48,487 bases of DNA, taken from the NCBI GenBank assembly GCA_013388455.1, contig JACAFF010000029.1:1-48487 (forward strand), given 5' to 3'. Below are positions 30,214 through 39,967 of this stretch, piece by piece. Origin of the DNA: Nitrospirota bacterium (GTDB taxonomy: Bacteria; Nitrospirota; Thermodesulfovibrionia; Thermodesulfovibrionales; SM23-35). The position numbers and the translations under genes are program-made. Below the pieces are notes generated by a model. It was not told the origin of the DNA and searched no databases. It was given only the letters and a program-made list of their open reading frames with translations. Each line of letters starts with the position of its first letter. Position 1 is the first letter of the stretch.

Positions 30214-31869
30214 TTAAGATTTTCTTAATTCCTTATACCTGTTAATCAATCCATTTGTTGATGAATCATGTGATGATATGATGCTATCGTCACGGAGTTC
30301 TGGTAAAATCTTTTTTGCAAGTTGTTTTCCCAATTCGACACCCCACTGATCGAAGCTGAATATATTCCATATTATGCCCTGAACAAATATCTTATGTTCA
30401 TACATTGCGATAAGGCTTCCAAGAGTTCTCGGTGTGATCTTTCTGACAAGTATTGAATTGGTTGGTCTGTTACCTTTGAAGACTTTGAATGGTAGTAGCA
30501 TTTTTATTCCCTCGTCATCCATGCCTGCTGCTTTAAGTTCATCAAATACTTCTTCCCGTGTCTTCCCTTTCATAAGTGCTTCAGTTTGTGCAAAAAAGTT
30601 AGATAGTAATATTAGATGATGTTCTCCTACTGGATTATGACTTATTGCAGGGATGATAAAATCACATGGTATTAATTTTGTTCCCTGATGAATGAGTTGA
30701 TAAAAAGCGTGCTGACCGTTTGTTCCAGGTTCACCCCAGATTACCGGACCGGTCTGATATGTAACCTCATTACCTTCTCTATCAACAGATTTGCCATTGC
30801 TTTCCATATTACCCTGCTGAAAATAGGCAGGAAATCTATGCATATACTGATCATAGGGTAGTATTGCCTCTGTTTCTGCGTTAAAGAAATTGTTATACCA
30901 TATGCCAATTAATGCGAGTATTACAGGTATATTTTTTTCGAAAGGAGTATTCCGGAAGTGATTGTCCATAGAGTGAGCTCCATCGAGAAGTTCAACAAAA
31001 TTATCAAATCCTATGGTGCATGCTATTGAAAGACCGATAGCAGACCAGAGTGAATATCTTCCCCCGACCCAGTCCCAGAACCTGAATATATTTTTCTTGT
31101 CTATCCCAAATTTTATGACCTCTTTTTCATTTGTTGAGATCGCAACGAAGTGGTTTTTTATAAATGATTCATCCTTAGCAGAATCAAGAAACCATTTTCT
31201 CGCTGTATGTGCATTGGTCATCGTCTCCTGTGTGGTAAAGGTCTTTGATGCAATCATGAAAAGTGTTGTTTCTGGAGAGAGTTTGTTCAGTGTTTGAGTT
31301 ATATGAGTACCGTCTATATTTGAAACAAAATGTGTGTGCAAATGTGGTTTCCAGTATGGCTTAAGAGTTTCGGTGACCATCAGAGGCCCCAGATCCGAAC
31401 CTCCTATTCCGATATTGACAATATCTGAGACAGGTTTTCCTGTGAAGCCTTTCCACTCACCATTAATAATACTTGCTGAAAAGCTCTTCATTTGTTCCAG
31501 TACAGTGTTTACTTCATGCATTATGTTTTTGCCATCAACATAGATTGGGGTATTAGAGCGGTTTCGTAAAGCAATATGTAGAACTGCACGGCCTTCTGTC
31601 TCATTTATTTTATCCCCACTGAACATTTTCTCGACGGCATCTTTTACTCTGCATTCGTAAGCGAGATCGAGAAGCAAATTCATTGTTTTTTCTGTCACAA
31701 TATTTTTCGAATAATCAACAGTCATATCCTCAAATGTTATATGAAATTTATCAAACCTGCGTGGATCAATGAGAAACATGTCTCTCATTGATCTATTTTT
31801 CATAGTCCTGTAATGTACCTGAAGTTTTTTCCATGCTTTTGTAGTTGTAGGATTTATCTTATCGAGCAT
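30214..31869 (-). CDS. pgi: Glucose-6-phosphate isomerase
   Basis: The product is about 551 residues from the ATG at 31869, five bases after AGAGGA; a GTG one codon earlier is the alternative. Family signatures include [19 protein letters not shown], the [18 protein letters not shown] region, and the C-terminal [11 protein letters not shown] of the second PGI signature. It interconverts glucose-6-phosphate and fructose-6-phosphate. It starts nine bases after the AOR stop codon on the same strand, so pgi, AOR and the ferredoxin form one operon, divergent from pyk. Confidence 0.95.
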   Translation of the reverse strand: MLDKINPTTTKAWKKLQVHYRTMKNRSMRDMFLIDPRRFDKFHITFEDMTVDYSKNIVTEKTMNLLLDLAYECRVKDAVEKMFSGDKINETEGRAVLHIALRNRSNTPIYVDGKNIMHEVNTVLEQMKSFSASIINGEWKGFTGKPVSDIVNIGIGGSDLGPLMVTETLKPYWKPHLHTHFVSNIDGTHITQTLNKLSPETTLFMIASKTFTTQETMTNAHTARKWFLDSAKDESFIKNHFVAISTNEKEVIKFGIDKKNIFRFWDWVGGRYSLWSAIGLSIACTIGFDNFVELLDGAHSMDNHFRNTPFEKNIPVILALIGIWYNNFFNAETEAILPYDQYMHRFPAYFQQGNMESNGKSVDREGNEVTYQTGPVIWGEPGTNGQHAFYQLIHQGTKLIPCDFIIPAISHNPVGEHHLILLSNFFAQTEALMKGKTREEVFDELKAAGMDDEGIKMLLPFKVFKGNRPTNSILVRKITPRTLGSLIAMYEHKIFVQGIIWNIFSFDQWGVELGKQLAKKILPELRDDSIISSHDSSTNGLINRYKELRKS

Positions 31870-31878
31870 CACATTCCT

Positions 31879-33615
31879 CTACTGAACAATCTCTTTTATT
31901 CTTCTCGCATATTCTTTTTTTAAAGCATCAAGAAAATCTTTATCAACCATTCCACGTGAAGTCTCTGTTTCAGTAAAACGCCGGGGTATCTTAACATCTT
32001 CGGGATTGTATCCTGTTGAAATACGTGTCTTCCAGCGTATTTTTCTAACATTCTGTGCAATATTATTAATATTTTCTGACAGCATATTATAACCTACAGC
32101 TTTCAGACAGTCTGTAAGCAGAGTTTCAGTGTAAACTTCGCGTGCAAAAAGACAGGCAACCATTGAAGTAAGCAATACTCTAATCTCCTCATCTTTTATA
32201 AGGAAGTCCACAGCCTTTTCTACCTTTCTATCTTTAGCTTTAAGGTCATAACTATAACCTGCTGCATCAAGGTGTGAATGACGGAAACCTAAAGCCTGTG
32301 ATGTGAAGAACACCTCACCAGTAGCATAGCCTGCCATCTCCTGTCCGAGCACGCATGAAAAATCAGTTCCACCATATTTTTCTGCAGCTTTGAGAGTGCC
32401 ATTCGCAAGCAATTGATAGAACTCATTCGTCCCCTTTGCAAGATGGATAATGGCTTCTTTGTATTTTTCTGTATCTCCAAATTTTAAAGGAATGAGCGTT
32501 TCTTTCTCAGTGATAATTCCTTTTTCCAGTGCCTCGGTAGCCCATGCAAGTGATACCCCTGTAGATATTACATCAAGTCCCATCTTCTCGACAGTGTCTA
32601 AAATTCTTAGAACCGAAAAACAATCAAATACTCCAAGCATGGACCCTGTAGCAAAAATCGGTTCATGGTCATATGATACCTGACGGTAAAAATATCTATT
32701 CTCGGCCTCAAATTTTTCTCTAACAAATCCAATATGTATGCATCCAACAGGACAGCCTGCACATGCAGCATTGCGTAATAATGCAATCTCTGCAAAATGC
32801 TCTCCTGTAATTCCACTTATTTCAGGGTCACTTGTTTTTTTTAAATTTCTACAGGGAAGTGCTCTTATATCATTCAGCATTGAAACATTAGCAGGTGTCC
32901 CGAGATTATGGTATTTGCTCATCATATCTGTATCAGTCATTTTTTTATGAATTTCTTCAAACAGCGCTGGATATTCCTTATTTTCTGGCAGGACAAATGA
33001 TGCATCGCCCTGAATAATGATACCCTTTAAATTCTTAGAACCCATAGCAGCACCAGCACCGAGTCTGCCAAAATGGCGATATGTATCAGCATTGATGCAG
33101 GCTATTGGAGAGCATCGCTCGCCTGCAGGTCCTATACGAAGGATACTTCGATGACCTGAGCCTTTGAACATACGCCTGAGCATTTTCCCGGTTGCTGAAA
33201 CATCCATACCCCAGAGATAGTGCACCTCTTTAATGTCAAGATGACGTGAGCCGACTGAAACACAGGAGGGTTTCTCTGCTTTTCCAGTAATTACAATGGC
33301 ATCGAGATTTGCAAATCTCAAAGTTAGTGCTGAACGGCCACCTGCGTGGCTTTCTGCATATTGATTATGATAGGGAGATTTGAATGAGCATACAGTTTTG
33401 CTCATTAATGGAAAATAACCTGTTAGTGGACCTATTGCGAAGATAATCGGTTGATCAGGGTCATCCCATGTTTTTTCAGGATGTCCATATTTATTGAATA
33501 AAAGTGCTGCCAGTCCACTTCCCCCAGCCAATTCATTTCTTCCGTCAATTTCTACTACTGTTCCCCTGCTGTTTGAAAGATCTATATTGAGTACTCTGAA
33601 ATGATCCCTGATCAT
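31879..33615 (-). CDS. Aldehyde:ferredoxin oxidoreductase (tungsten-pterin type)
   Basis: The 578-residue protein has AOR family landmarks: the N-terminal domain with LAGGSGLAALLFNKYG and FAIGPLTGYFPLMSKTV, then GRLGAGAAMGSKNLKGII. The [4Fe-4S] motif CAGCPVGC lies near residues 283-290, with a further Cys in the C-terminal part (MVACLFARE). Such enzymes oxidise aldehydes to acids, or reduce acids, using a tungsten bis-pterin centre and ferredoxin. The physiological aldehyde cannot be told. A glycolytic context raises glyceraldehyde-3-phosphate as one possibility, but this is not a recognised GAPOR sequence. Its start overlaps the ferredoxin stop by one base. Confidence 0.9.
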   Translation of the reverse strand: MIRDHFRVLNIDLSNSRGTVVEIDGRNELAGGSGLAALLFNKYGHPEKTWDDPDQPIIFAIGPLTGYFPLMSKTVCSFKSPYHNQYAESHAGGRSALTLRFANLDAIVITGKAEKPSCVSVGSRHLDIKEVHYLWGMDVSATGKMLRRMFKGSGHRSILRIGPAGERCSPIACINADTYRHFGRLGAGAAMGSKNLKGIIIQGDASFVLPENKEYPALFEEIHKKMTDTDMMSKYHNLGTPANVSMLNDIRALPCRNLKKTSDPEISGITGEHFAEIALLRNAACAGCPVGCIHIGFVREKFEAENRYFYRQVSYDHEPIFATGSMLGVFDCFSVLRILDTVEKMGLDVISTGVSLAWATEALEKGIITEKETLIPLKFGDTEKYKEAIIHLAKGTNEFYQLLANGTLKAAEKYGGTDFSCVLGQEMAGYATGEVFFTSQALGFRHSHLDAAGYSYDLKAKDRKVEKAVDFLIKDEEIRVLLTSMVACLFAREVYTETLLTDCLKAVGYNMLSENINNIAQNVRKIRWKTRISTGYNPEDVKIPRRFTETETSRGMVDKDFLDALKKEYARRIKEIVQ

Positions 33616-34055
33616 TAATCTGTCTCTTCCTTTTTATTTACCTTGCCAGCGGCAACTTCAATCTCTTCTAATTCAAGGCAATCATGAGGGCAAAATGGAA
33701 TACATTTCCCGCAATGAATGCAGACAAAGGGCTCTCCTGTCTGGTCAAGATATATGGCATCAACCGGACATGCTTTAGCGCATTCACCGCATCTGATGCA
33801 TAGGTTTTTTCTTACTATTACTCCTCCTCCTTTTCTTTGTGAATATGCTCCTGTAGGACAGACCTGAACACAAGGAGCAGGATTACAGGCAAGGCATGTC
33901 TTTGCCTCGAAATTTGTAGATAAGCCACCAGATGTGAATATCCGGATGCCAGCAGTTTCCCATGAGAGGCGTTTGTGAATAAGCCTTGCGCAAGCGAGAG
34001 AACATGAATAACATCCGATACATCGCTCCATTCTTGGAGTAATCAATCTCTTCAT
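33615..34055 (-). CDS. Four-cluster [4Fe-4S] ferredoxin-type electron-transfer subunit
   Basis: In 146 residues there are four complete cysteine sets: CIGCYSCSLAC, CLACNPAPCVQVCP, CIRCGECAKACP and CIHCGKCIPFCP, as in HycB/CooF-type proteins. It should pass electrons to or from the adjacent aldehyde oxidoreductase, with which it is translationally coupled (TAATG). Similar pairs are found in anaerobic bacteria with AOR. No ribosome-binding site is obvious. Confidence 0.9.
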   Translation of the reverse strand: MKRLITPRMERCIGCYSCSLACARLIHKRLSWETAGIRIFTSGGLSTNFEAKTCLACNPAPCVQVCPTGAYSQRKGGGVIVRKNLCIRCGECAKACPVDAIYLDQTGEPFVCIHCGKCIPFCPHDCLELEEIEVAAGKVNKKEETD

Positions 34056-34175
34056 GGTTATAGTGTATATATACTTTAAAAATAAATAAAGATGATTGGA
34101 ATTGGACAGTTATGTTTTTTTCATATATTTTATAATTACAGTTATAATTATTTTTATAGCAAAAATAAAAAGAGT

Positions 34176-35606
34176 ATGAAACTTCCAACGAATAAGACAA
34201 AGATTATCTGCACAATCGGTCCGGCATCTGAATCTCCTGAGATTATGGAAAAGATGATCAGGGCAGGGATGAATATCGCCCGGCTGAATTTTTCGCATGG
34301 TGATTTTTCTTCCCATGCAAAGACTATCAAAAATATCCGTGCAGTGGCTCATAGAACAGGGAGACGAATTGCTATTATGGCAGATCTTCCTGGTCCAAAA
34401 ATACGTATCGGGAGACTTGCAAGAGAACCATTGATGCTTAAGTCTGGAGATATTTTTATTCTTACCGCTAAAGGTGGTATAAGTGAATTCAATAGAGTTT
34501 CTGTAACGTTTGAGAGACTTCCTGATGTTGTAAAACCTAATGACACACTTTTTTTAAATGATGGAATTATACAGCTTGAGGTAGAGAAAGTTGTTGATAC
34601 TGATGTTTACTGCAGAGTTATTGTTGGTGGTGAGCTTAGATCCAGAAAAGGTATTAATTTGCCAGGTATTGCTCTGGGTATCAGTGCATTCACAGATAAC
34701 GATTATAATTGTCTGAAATTTGCAAGTGAATATGGTATTGACGCAATAAGCCAGTCATTTGTAGAAAGTGCAGATGATATCGAGAAAGTTCGCAAAGCTG
34801 CAGCAGACATGGGATATTGTCCATATATCATAGCAAAAATTGAACGTTCAAGAGCCCTCGATAAGATAGAAGAGATTTTAAATGTTTCTGATGGAATAAT
34901 GATAGCACGCGGAGATCTTGGAGTTGAAATACCTATTGAACAGATTGCAATTGTTCAAAAGAAACTTATGCGCAAGGCAAACCTTCTTGCTAAACCTGTT
35001 ATAACTGCAACCCAAATGTTAGAGTCTATGACTAATAATAGAAGGCCTACCAGAGCTGAGGCAACAGATGTTGCGAATGCAATTTTTGACGGAACAGACT
35101 GTGTCATGCTTTCAGGCGAATCAGCTATGGGTATCTATCCAGTTGAAGCTGTAGAGATGCTGGCAAAGATAGCTGCAATGACTGAGCCTCATTTAAACAG
35201 ACTCGAGCTAAAAGAATTTTTAAAATCATCAAATCGTGAAGATAAGATAAGCCTTGTTGACATCATTTCTTTAAGTGTCGAAAATGCCTTAGAGCATGTA
35301 TCTGTAGCTGCGGTTTTTGTGCCGACGCGAAGCGGTGCTACTGCAAGAAGTATAGCCCGCTTCAGACTTCCTGTTTGGATTACTGCTGTAAGTTCTCTGG
35401 AGAAAACCTGCCAGCGTCTTCTTTTTTCTTATGGTATTTATCCTGTATGGGAGCCTGAGCATCCTGATAACTGGAATGAATATGTTAGAAATTGGTTAAA
35501 TATGTATGAAGTTGAGGGGAAACTTGCCATTCTTACAGAGGGACCTTCATCAAAGCATCCTGAAGCAAACAATCGCATGGAGATAATAGATTTGACACGC
35601 AATTAA
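34176..35606 (+). CDS. pyk: Pyruvate kinase
   Basis: The product is 476 residues from the ATG at 34176 (MKLPTNKTKIICTIGPASES). The frame extends upstream to 34092, but those residues are not family-like. Landmarks are MIRAGMNIARLNFSHG, MADLPGPKIRIG, the catalytic IIAKIERSRALDKIEEIL, MIARGDLGVEIP and TATQMLESM. The C-terminal domain ends at LTRN. It makes pyruvate and ATP from phosphoenolpyruvate. It is the first gene of a plus-strand run with gpmA and a phosphohexomutase, divergent from the AOR operon. Confidence 0.95.
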   Translation: MKLPTNKTKIICTIGPASESPEIMEKMIRAGMNIARLNFSHGDFSSHAKTIKNIRAVAHRTGRRIAIMADLPGPKIRIGRLAREPLMLKSGDIFILTAKGGISEFNRVSVTFERLPDVVKPNDTLFLNDGIIQLEVEKVVDTDVYCRVIVGGELRSRKGINLPGIALGISAFTDNDYNCLKFASEYGIDAISQSFVESADDIEKVRKAAADMGYCPYIIAKIERSRALDKIEEILNVSDGIMIARGDLGVEIPIEQIAIVQKKLMRKANLLAKPVITATQMLESMTNNRRPTRAEATDVANAIFDGTDCVMLSGESAMGIYPVEAVEMLAKIAAMTEPHLNRLELKEFLKSSNREDKISLVDIISLSVENALEHVSVAAVFVPTRSGATARSIARFRLPVWITAVSSLEKTCQRLLFSYGIYPVWEPEHPDNWNEYVRNWLNMYEVEGKLAILTEGPSSKHPEANNRMEIIDLTRN

Positions 35607-35751
35607 TTGTGAAAAAGGTTGTTTATTGTTAAATAAATTTTCTCACAACATCTGCATTATTCAATTTGCATTTCCGGGTTAATCAAATGTTTTAAATAAT
35701 TGATTAAAAAATCGTAATATGATATTTTTTAAAATTACAAGAGGTGATAGT

Positions 35752-36501
35752 ATGAAAAAACTTGTATTACTTCGTCACGGAGAAAGCATCTGGAACAAGG
35801 AAAACCGATTTACTGGATGGACAGATGTAAAGCTTTCAGAAAAAGGGATTCAGGAAGCGATTGAATCAGGACGTCTGCTGAAAAAAGAAGGATATATATT
35901 TGATATTGCTTTTACATCTGTGCTATCACGATCGATTAAAACCTTATGGATTGTGCTCGAGGAGATGAACCTGATGTGGATCCCCATATTAAACAGCTGG
36001 AGATTGAACGAGCGTCACTACGGAGCTCTTCAAGGTCTTAATAAAGCTGAGATGGCTGAAAGACACGGCGAAGAGCAGGTTAAGCTATGGCGGCGAAGTT
36101 ATGACATGCCCCCACCTCCTTTAACACCAGATGACCCAAGATACTCCGGAAATGACCCTCGTTATGCAGATTTAAAACCAGAAGAGATACCCCTAAGCGA
36201 ATCGCTGAAAGACACAGTTGCTCGTTTTCTTCCCTATTGGCATGAAACAATTGCACCGACTGTCCGAGCTGGCAAACGTGTTCTTATCTCGGCACATGGA
36301 AATAGTCTTCGTGCTCTTGTTAAATATCTCGATAAGATTTCTGATCAGGATATAGTGCATCTTAATATTCCAACGGGAATACCTCTGGTTTATGAACTCG
36401 ACGACGATTTAAATCCTATCAGTCACTACTATCTCGGTGATCCCGAAGCTGTTCAGCGTGCTACAAAAGCTGTTGCGGATCAGTTAAAAAAGAAAAATTA
36501 A
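35752..36501 (+). CDS. gpmA: 2,3-bisphosphoglycerate-dependent phosphoglycerate mutase
   Basis: The product is 249 residues from the ATG at 35752, which follows GAGGTGAT. The frame extends upstream to 35719 but without a ribosome site. [12 protein letters not shown] carries the phosphohistidine His9. [30 protein letters not shown] and [16 protein letters not shown] are the dPGM signature segments. It interconverts 3- and 2-phosphoglycerate. The TPDDPRY and [15 protein letters not shown] segments confirm the family. Confidence 0.95.
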   Translation: MKKLVLLRHGESIWNKENRFTGWTDVKLSEKGIQEAIESGRLLKKEGYIFDIAFTSVLSRSIKTLWIVLEEMNLMWIPILNSWRLNERHYGALQGLNKAEMAERHGEEQVKLWRRSYDMPPPPLTPDDPRYSGNDPRYADLKPEEIPLSESLKDTVARFLPYWHETIAPTVRAGKRVLISAHGNSLRALVKYLDKISDQDIVHLNIPTGIPLVYELDDDLNPISHYYLGDPEAVQRATKAVADQLKKKN

Positions 36502-36518
36502 TTTTAAATGAATGTAAG

Positions 36519-38156
36519 ATGTCTAAGATTATAGCAACATTTAATAGTGCTGCTTCTTGCTGGAAAGAAATTTTATCTGATTCAGCAAAAAATAGAAATC
36601 TGCTTGCTCAGATAGAACGTTTTGCAAGAGAAAACACAGAACCGTCAAAAATTGTATTCGGTACATCAGGATGGAGAGGTGAGATCGGAACTGACTTTAC
36701 TTTCAATAACCTTCGTATTGTCACTGCCGCAATCATAGAGATGTTTAAAATGCAGGAAGATTCTATAATGAATGCGATCGGAGTATCCGATTTTAAAGAG
36801 ATTCAGAAAAGAGGAGTTATCGTTGGGCATGATAACAGATTTCTTGGTTCTGAATTTGCGATGGAAGTTCTTGGAATGTTGCAAAAAGAAGGAATTAAAA
36901 CCTGGTATGCAGGAGAAGCAACAACACCTGAGTTTTCAACAGGAATTGAGATGTTGCAGGCCGCATGCTCAATTAATCTCACGCCTTCACATAATCCATC
37001 AAATTATGCAGGCTTTAAATTCAATCCGTCAGATGGAGGACCTGCAGGTCCTGAAATAACTAAAGCAATAGAAAACATTGCAAACGGCCTGGTTGAGAAA
37101 AAAATTGTGCTACCTTCAGTAAAACCAGAGAAAATTGACAAAGTTGATTTGACAAAACTTTATATTGAATATATTCAACGAAGAAAGACAATAGACCTTA
37201 ATAAGATAAGAGATTTTCTTAAAAATGATTCATATCTAATATGTATTGATAATGTGTATGGCGCCACGCGTGGACGTATGCAGAAAATCCTGGGAGAGAG
37301 TAACAGGATCATTTATCTAAGAACAGAAGATGATGTTCTTTTCGGAGGAATTGCGCCAGAACCTAGCGAAAAGAATATGGAAGGGATTGAGAGAATCTTG
37401 AGTAAAACTGATGCACAATTTACACTTGGTGCGATAATGGACCCTGACGGAGACCGTATTCGATTAGCTGATGGAAAGATGCAGATACCAATAAATTATT
37501 TCGGGACTATAGCTCTTCATTTTCTGTATACATATAAAAAAATTGATGGAATTGTTGTAAAATCAGTAGCTACAAGTAATTTTGTAAATGCAGTTGCAAA
37601 GGGTTTAGGAATACCTGTCAGGGAGACAAAAGTTGGCTTTAAGAATTTCAGGCCATACCTTATTAGCACTTCTCTCGAAAAGGCGATCATAGCATTTGAA
37701 GAGTCTGATGGCATATCAGGATATAATCATACGCTTGAAAAAGATGCAATATTCGGACTTTTACTTGCTATTGAGATAATTGCTTCAACAGGCAAGAATC
37801 TTAGTGACTATCTTAAGGAATTGATGGACGAATATGGATATTTTTACCCTGAACGCTCAGGTATAGCGGTGGACAGATCTCTATCAGGAGAAAAACTTCT
37901 TGCGAAACTATCAATTATTAAAGATAAATATAGAAAAGGAACCATTGTAAATATTGGTGGAGAAAAAAGAACAGTTCAGGATGTTGTAACCATAGATGGC
38001 ACAAAGCTAATTTTTGATGATGGCTCATGGTTGATGATAAGACCTTCAGGCACAGAGCCGAAGGTAAGATTTTATATTGAATCACGGACACAAGCTGGTA
38101 AGAATGCTGTATCTGAAATCGTAGAACAGATGACAAAAGAAGCTCTCGGCTGCTGA
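36519..38156 (+). CDS. Phosphoglucomutase/phosphomannomutase (alpha-D-phosphohexomutase family)
   Basis: The 545-residue protein shows all phosphohexomutase motifs. These are FGTSGWRGEIG near the start, the phosphoserine loop TPSHNPSNYAGFKF (Ser157), the metal loop DPDGDR (308-313), the sugar-binding FEESDGISG, and the phosphate-binding RPSGTEPKVRFYIES near the end. It moves phosphate between C1 and C6 of a hexose. Whether glucose or mannose is preferred cannot be read. It could supply glucose-1-phosphate or mannose-1-phosphate for the nucleotide sugars used by the many glycosyltransferases in the window. Confidence 0.92.
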   Translation: MSKIIATFNSAASCWKEILSDSAKNRNLLAQIERFARENTEPSKIVFGTSGWRGEIGTDFTFNNLRIVTAAIIEMFKMQEDSIMNAIGVSDFKEIQKRGVIVGHDNRFLGSEFAMEVLGMLQKEGIKTWYAGEATTPEFSTGIEMLQAACSINLTPSHNPSNYAGFKFNPSDGGPAGPEITKAIENIANGLVEKKIVLPSVKPEKIDKVDLTKLYIEYIQRRKTIDLNKIRDFLKNDSYLICIDNVYGATRGRMQKILGESNRIIYLRTEDDVLFGGIAPEPSEKNMEGIERILSKTDAQFTLGAIMDPDGDRIRLADGKMQIPINYFGTIALHFLYTYKKIDGIVVKSVATSNFVNAVAKGLGIPVRETKVGFKNFRPYLISTSLEKAIIAFEESDGISGYNHTLEKDAIFGLLLAIEIIASTGKNLSDYLKELMDEYGYFYPERSGIAVDRSLSGEKLLAKLSIIKDKYRKGTIVNIGGEKRTVQDVVTIDGTKLIFDDGSWLMIRPSGTEPKVRFYIESRTQAGKNAVSEIVEQMTKEALGC

Positions 38157-38164
38157 AAATTAGA

Positions 38165-38614
38165 ATGACAGATTCAGGAATAGAAACAGATAAGCTAATT
38201 GAAAAAGGATTGAAAGCACTTGAAAATGGTGATACACTTTCAGCATTAGTATTTTTCGAAAAGGCTTACAATATAGAACAAACGCCTGAGATCTGTTCTT
38301 ATCTGGGTTTTTGTATTGCAAAAGAACGCGGACAGTTTAGTAAGGGTGTAGCTTTATGTGAGGAGGCGATTAAAAAAGAACCTAATAATTCCGTTCTCTA
38401 TCTGAATCTTGGAAGACTCTACCTTTTCTACAATAAAAAAGAACAAGCAGTGATTACATTTAGAGAGGGCTTGCAACAGGAGATGAATCAGATGATATTA
38501 GAGGAATTTAACAGGATTGGAAACCGCAAACCTCCTGTTATCCCTTTTCTAAAGAGGAGCAATCCCATCAATAAGTATCTTGGTATTCTTCTTAAAAAGC
38601 TAAAATTGCGATAA
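38165..38614 (+). CDS. Small TPR-repeat protein
   Basis: The 149-residue protein contains about three TPR units (IEKGLKALENGDTLSALVFFEKAY, ICSYLGFCIAKERGQFSKGVALCEEAI, SVLYLNLGRLYLFYNKKEQAVITFREGL). It ends in a basic proline-containing tail. There is no signal peptide. It starts eight bases after the phosphohexomutase stop, so they are co-transcribed. Similar small TPR proteins are common in Nitrospirota; the partner is unknown. Confidence 0.78.
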   Translation: MTDSGIETDKLIEKGLKALENGDTLSALVFFEKAYNIEQTPEICSYLGFCIAKERGQFSKGVALCEEAIKKEPNNSVLYLNLGRLYLFYNKKEQAVITFREGLQQEMNQMILEEFNRIGNRKPPVIPFLKRSNPINKYLGILLKKLKLR

Positions 38615-38676
38615 ATCTATCAATTTTTAGAATAATAATTTGACGTCAAGAATAGTAAGGTTTTAATATATTCTTT

Positions 38677-39894
38677 ATGCTAAAACCAGAACAACAATTT
38701 GAAATTATCAAGAGAGGCTCTGTTGAAATAATAACCGATAAAGAACTCATACAGAAACTCGAAAAGTCATATAGGGAAGATAGCCCCCTAAGAATAAAGG
38801 CAGGCTTTGACCCAACAGCTCCTGATATACATCTTGGTCATACAGTGCTACTTGAAAAGATGAGGCAATTTCAGGAACTCGGGCATAAAGTGATATTTCT
38901 TATAGGTGATTTTACAGGAATGATAGGTGATCCGACTGGTAGATCTGAAACAAGGAGACCTTTAACAAGAGATGAAATAAATAAGAATGCAGAAACATAT
39001 AAGAGTCAGGTATTCAAAATACTGAATCCTGAAAAAACAGAAATAAGATTCAATAGCGAATGGTTATTGAAAATGGATGTGATGGAACTTGTCAGATTAG
39101 GTTCAATGCAGACTGTTGCCAGAATGCTCGAGAGAGAAGATTTTAAAAAGCGTTTCAAGAATCAACAGGACATAAGTATTCTTGAATTCTACTATCCTTT
39201 ATTTCAGGCTTATGATTCGGTTTATCTCCAGGCAGATGTTGAATTGGGAGGGACAGACCAGAAATTTAATATCCTTATGGGAAGAACTATGCAAAAGAAG
39301 ATGGGAAAAGAAGAACAGGTAGTGCTTTTATTGCCATTGCTGGAAGGTCTTGACGGTGTAAATAAGATGAGTAAGAGTCTCGGCAATTATATTGGTATTA
39401 GTGAATCGCCAAAAGACATATATGGCAAGATTATGTCCATCAATGACGATCTAATGTTAAGGTACTATGAACTGCTTAGCCATATATCTCTCGAGGAATT
39501 TTTAAATTTAAAGGCAGGGATTACTGAAGGAAAAATTCATCCGAAGAAGGCAAAGGAGAATCTGGCTCTTGAAATTGTTGAGAGATATTGGAATAAGGAA
39601 GAAGCAATAAAGGCACAGGAAGATTTCAAACACGTTTATACGGAAAAGGGTATGCCTGAAGATATTCTTATAAAAGTTTATGATGATATAAAAGCAGAAG
39701 ATATTTTATGGGTTCCACAGGTATTGAAAGATACAGGGCTTGTAAAAAGCACGAGTGAGGCTATACGACTTATAAAACAGGGTGGAGTTAAAGTCAACGA
39801 TGATATTGTAACTGAACCGAATACCACTTTAAAGAAAGGTGAACATATTATCAAGGTGGGTAAAAGGCGGTTTTATAAGGTAATAGTAAAATAA
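38677..39894 (+). CDS. tyrS: Tyrosyl-tRNA synthetase
   Basis: The 405-residue class I synthetase has the HIGH-like HLGH (residues 52-55), the KMSKS loop (230-234) and a C-terminal S4 RNA-binding domain (about 340-400). [20 protein letters not shown] is typical of the TyrRZ-type enzyme. It charges tRNA-Tyr. There is no clear ribosome-binding site before the ATG. It ends the plus-strand run and converges with tolB. Confidence 0.95.
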   Translation: MLKPEQQFEIIKRGSVEIITDKELIQKLEKSYREDSPLRIKAGFDPTAPDIHLGHTVLLEKMRQFQELGHKVIFLIGDFTGMIGDPTGRSETRRPLTRDEINKNAETYKSQVFKILNPEKTEIRFNSEWLLKMDVMELVRLGSMQTVARMLEREDFKKRFKNQQDISILEFYYPLFQAYDSVYLQADVELGGTDQKFNILMGRTMQKKMGKEEQVVLLLPLLEGLDGVNKMSKSLGNYIGISESPKDIYGKIMSINDDLMLRYYELLSHISLEEFLNLKAGITEGKIHPKKAKENLALEIVERYWNKEEAIKAQEDFKHVYTEKGMPEDILIKVYDDIKAEDILWVPQVLKDTGLVKSTSEAIRLIKQGGVKVNDDIVTEPNTTLKKGEHIIKVGKRRFYKVIVK

Positions 39895-39967
39895 TTTTAG
39901 CCCATTTTATCCATAAATTTTAAGATTATGTCCTGTCTTATTAACCATAGTTTATGAATAATCAGGA

